Shown here in pieces: positions 5,571 through 6,076 of a stretch of DNA of 6,076 nt. Each line of letters starts with the position of its first letter. Within the stretch, counting starts at the first letter, position 1. The notes beneath the pieces were generated by a model. The model did not search any database. It worked only from the letters and a program-made list of their open reading frames with translations, and was not told the DNA's origin. This stretch comes from Candidatus Bathyarchaeota archaeon (GTDB lineage: Archaea > Thermoproteota > Bathyarchaeia > Bathyarchaeales > Bathyarchaeaceae): the NCBI GenBank assembly GCA_023136395.1, contig JAGLRI010000080.1, positions 1 through 6,076 on the forward strand, in the 5' to 3' direction. The position numbers and the translations under genes were made by a program.

Positions 5571-6076
5571 TTAATCTCTAGGGAGTATTATTGCAACATT
5601 CTTATTTCTTTTGACCTTAAAGTATCTTGCAACAGGATTACATTTTGTTCTGAAAAGGAGTCCATGCTGAACCTTTAATTCGATTTCTGTTAAGGTTTCA
5701 GCGTATCCCATTCCTTTAGCTACAACAAAATCTGTATTATAATATGTTTCTAAAAATTCTTTTGAACAATCTTGAGGTTGAAGGCCAACAGAATCAGCTC
5801 CAGTTGTTATTAATAAATTGGCTATTTTGTCCATTCCAACAAATTGTGCGTCAATCAAAGTCGCATCATTAAGTACTGGTCCACCCTTAACTGCTACAGT
5901 CACATTACAACCAAGATTTTTCAGCTCTTTAACTAGAAGTGTATCAAAAGCTATTTCCCCCGAGTTATCAGTTAAAAAGATGACGTTTCTTGCTTTTTTA
6001 GTCAAATTATAGATTCTTTCAATTTCGTCTATTGCCAAGTCTTTCTCAGCATTTGCAAAAAAATCTTTCAGTCTTA
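5571..6076 (-). CDS. DUF89 / ARMT1-like metal-dependent phosphatase family protein (C-terminal part)
   Basis: The frame stays open on the minus strand to the window edge, so the N-terminus is missing. 167 residues are visible of a family that is usually ~280-300 aa in archaea (COG1578). The family includes metal-dependent damage-control phosphatases acting on sugar-phosphate-type metabolites, but the substrate here cannot be told. Visible features are LTDNSGEIAFD (34-44 of the visible part), whose Asp36-Asn37 should bind metal; VKGGPVLNDATLIDA (62-76), with further Asp residues; TDFVVAKGMGYAET (114-127); and FRTKCNPVAR near the end. The family usually has Asn after KGxG, whereas Tyr124 is found here. 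A TTG at 6038 is in frame but is not the real start, because the conserved family sequence continues upstream. It converges on cca. Confidence 0.85.
   Translation of the reverse strand, partial: RLKDFFANAEKDLAIDEIERIYNLTKKARNVIFLTDNSGEIAFDTLLVKELKNLGCNVTVAVKGGPVLNDATLIDAQFVGMDKIANLLITTGADSVGLQPQDCSKEFLETYYNTDFVVAKGMGYAETLTEIELKVQHGLLFRTKCNPVARYFKVKRNKNVAIILPRD

Noticed and set aside
6036..6038. TTG at 6038 as the start of the DUF89 protein
   Set aside because: The frame continues upstream to the window edge and the family is much longer, so the visible part is a C-terminal fragment of a larger gene.

Overview
The window looks archaeal. Its genes encode archaeal-type RNA-processing proteins: a THUMP-domain tRNA G10 methyltransferase, a class I (archaeal) CCA-adding enzyme, and an adjacent UPF0200/UPF0201 pair, which I know only from archaea. 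The spacers are AT-rich, with TATA-like boxes and oligo-T termination signals, and Shine-Dalgarno sites of the GGAG type are present. A mesophilic or moderately thermophilic lineage of the Thermoproteota (for example the Bathyarchaeia) would fit, but the lineage is a guess from style and not something the sequence proves.

Layout, left to right. Bases 1-114 hold the last 37 codons of an unrecognised plus-strand gene, followed by an oligo-T tract (about 130-142) and an AT-rich spacer. Next is a tight plus-strand pair: trmG10 (311-1399) and rnz (1401-2324), one base apart. These converge on a minus-strand pair whose genes overlap by 13 bp: a UPF0200 P-loop kinase-like gene (2756-3319, possibly from 3337) and a UPF0201 RNA-binding-fold gene (2367-2768). 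A 130-150 bp divergent promoter region separates that pair from plus-strand thpR (3472-4035) and cca (4129-5547). The last gene, a DUF89 metal-dependent phosphatase-like protein, lies on the minus strand (5571 to beyond the window end) and converges on cca. Only 23 bases separate the two stops, and they contain a perfect 14-bp palindrome made mostly of alternating CG.

The main theme is tRNA maturation. RNase Z cuts the 3' trailer, the CCA enzyme builds the 3' end, TrmG10 methylates G10, and ThpR acts on RNA ends bearing 2',3'-cyclic phosphate. The UPF0201 protein has been predicted to be RNA-associated. The DUF89 protein and the UPF0200 kinase-like protein are less obviously linked.

The most notable observations are substitutions at positions usually conserved for catalysis in proteins that otherwise look intact. 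The CCA enzyme has Asn120 where the third catalytic carboxylate is expected. The UPF0200 protein has Ala after the Walker A lysine. The DUF89 protein has Tyr in place of the expected Asn of its KGxGN-like motif. An identical 11-mer, ATTAAAAAGGG, precedes both plus-strand operons and probably contains their TATA boxes. I see no mobile elements, CRISPR arrays, tRNA or rRNA genes.
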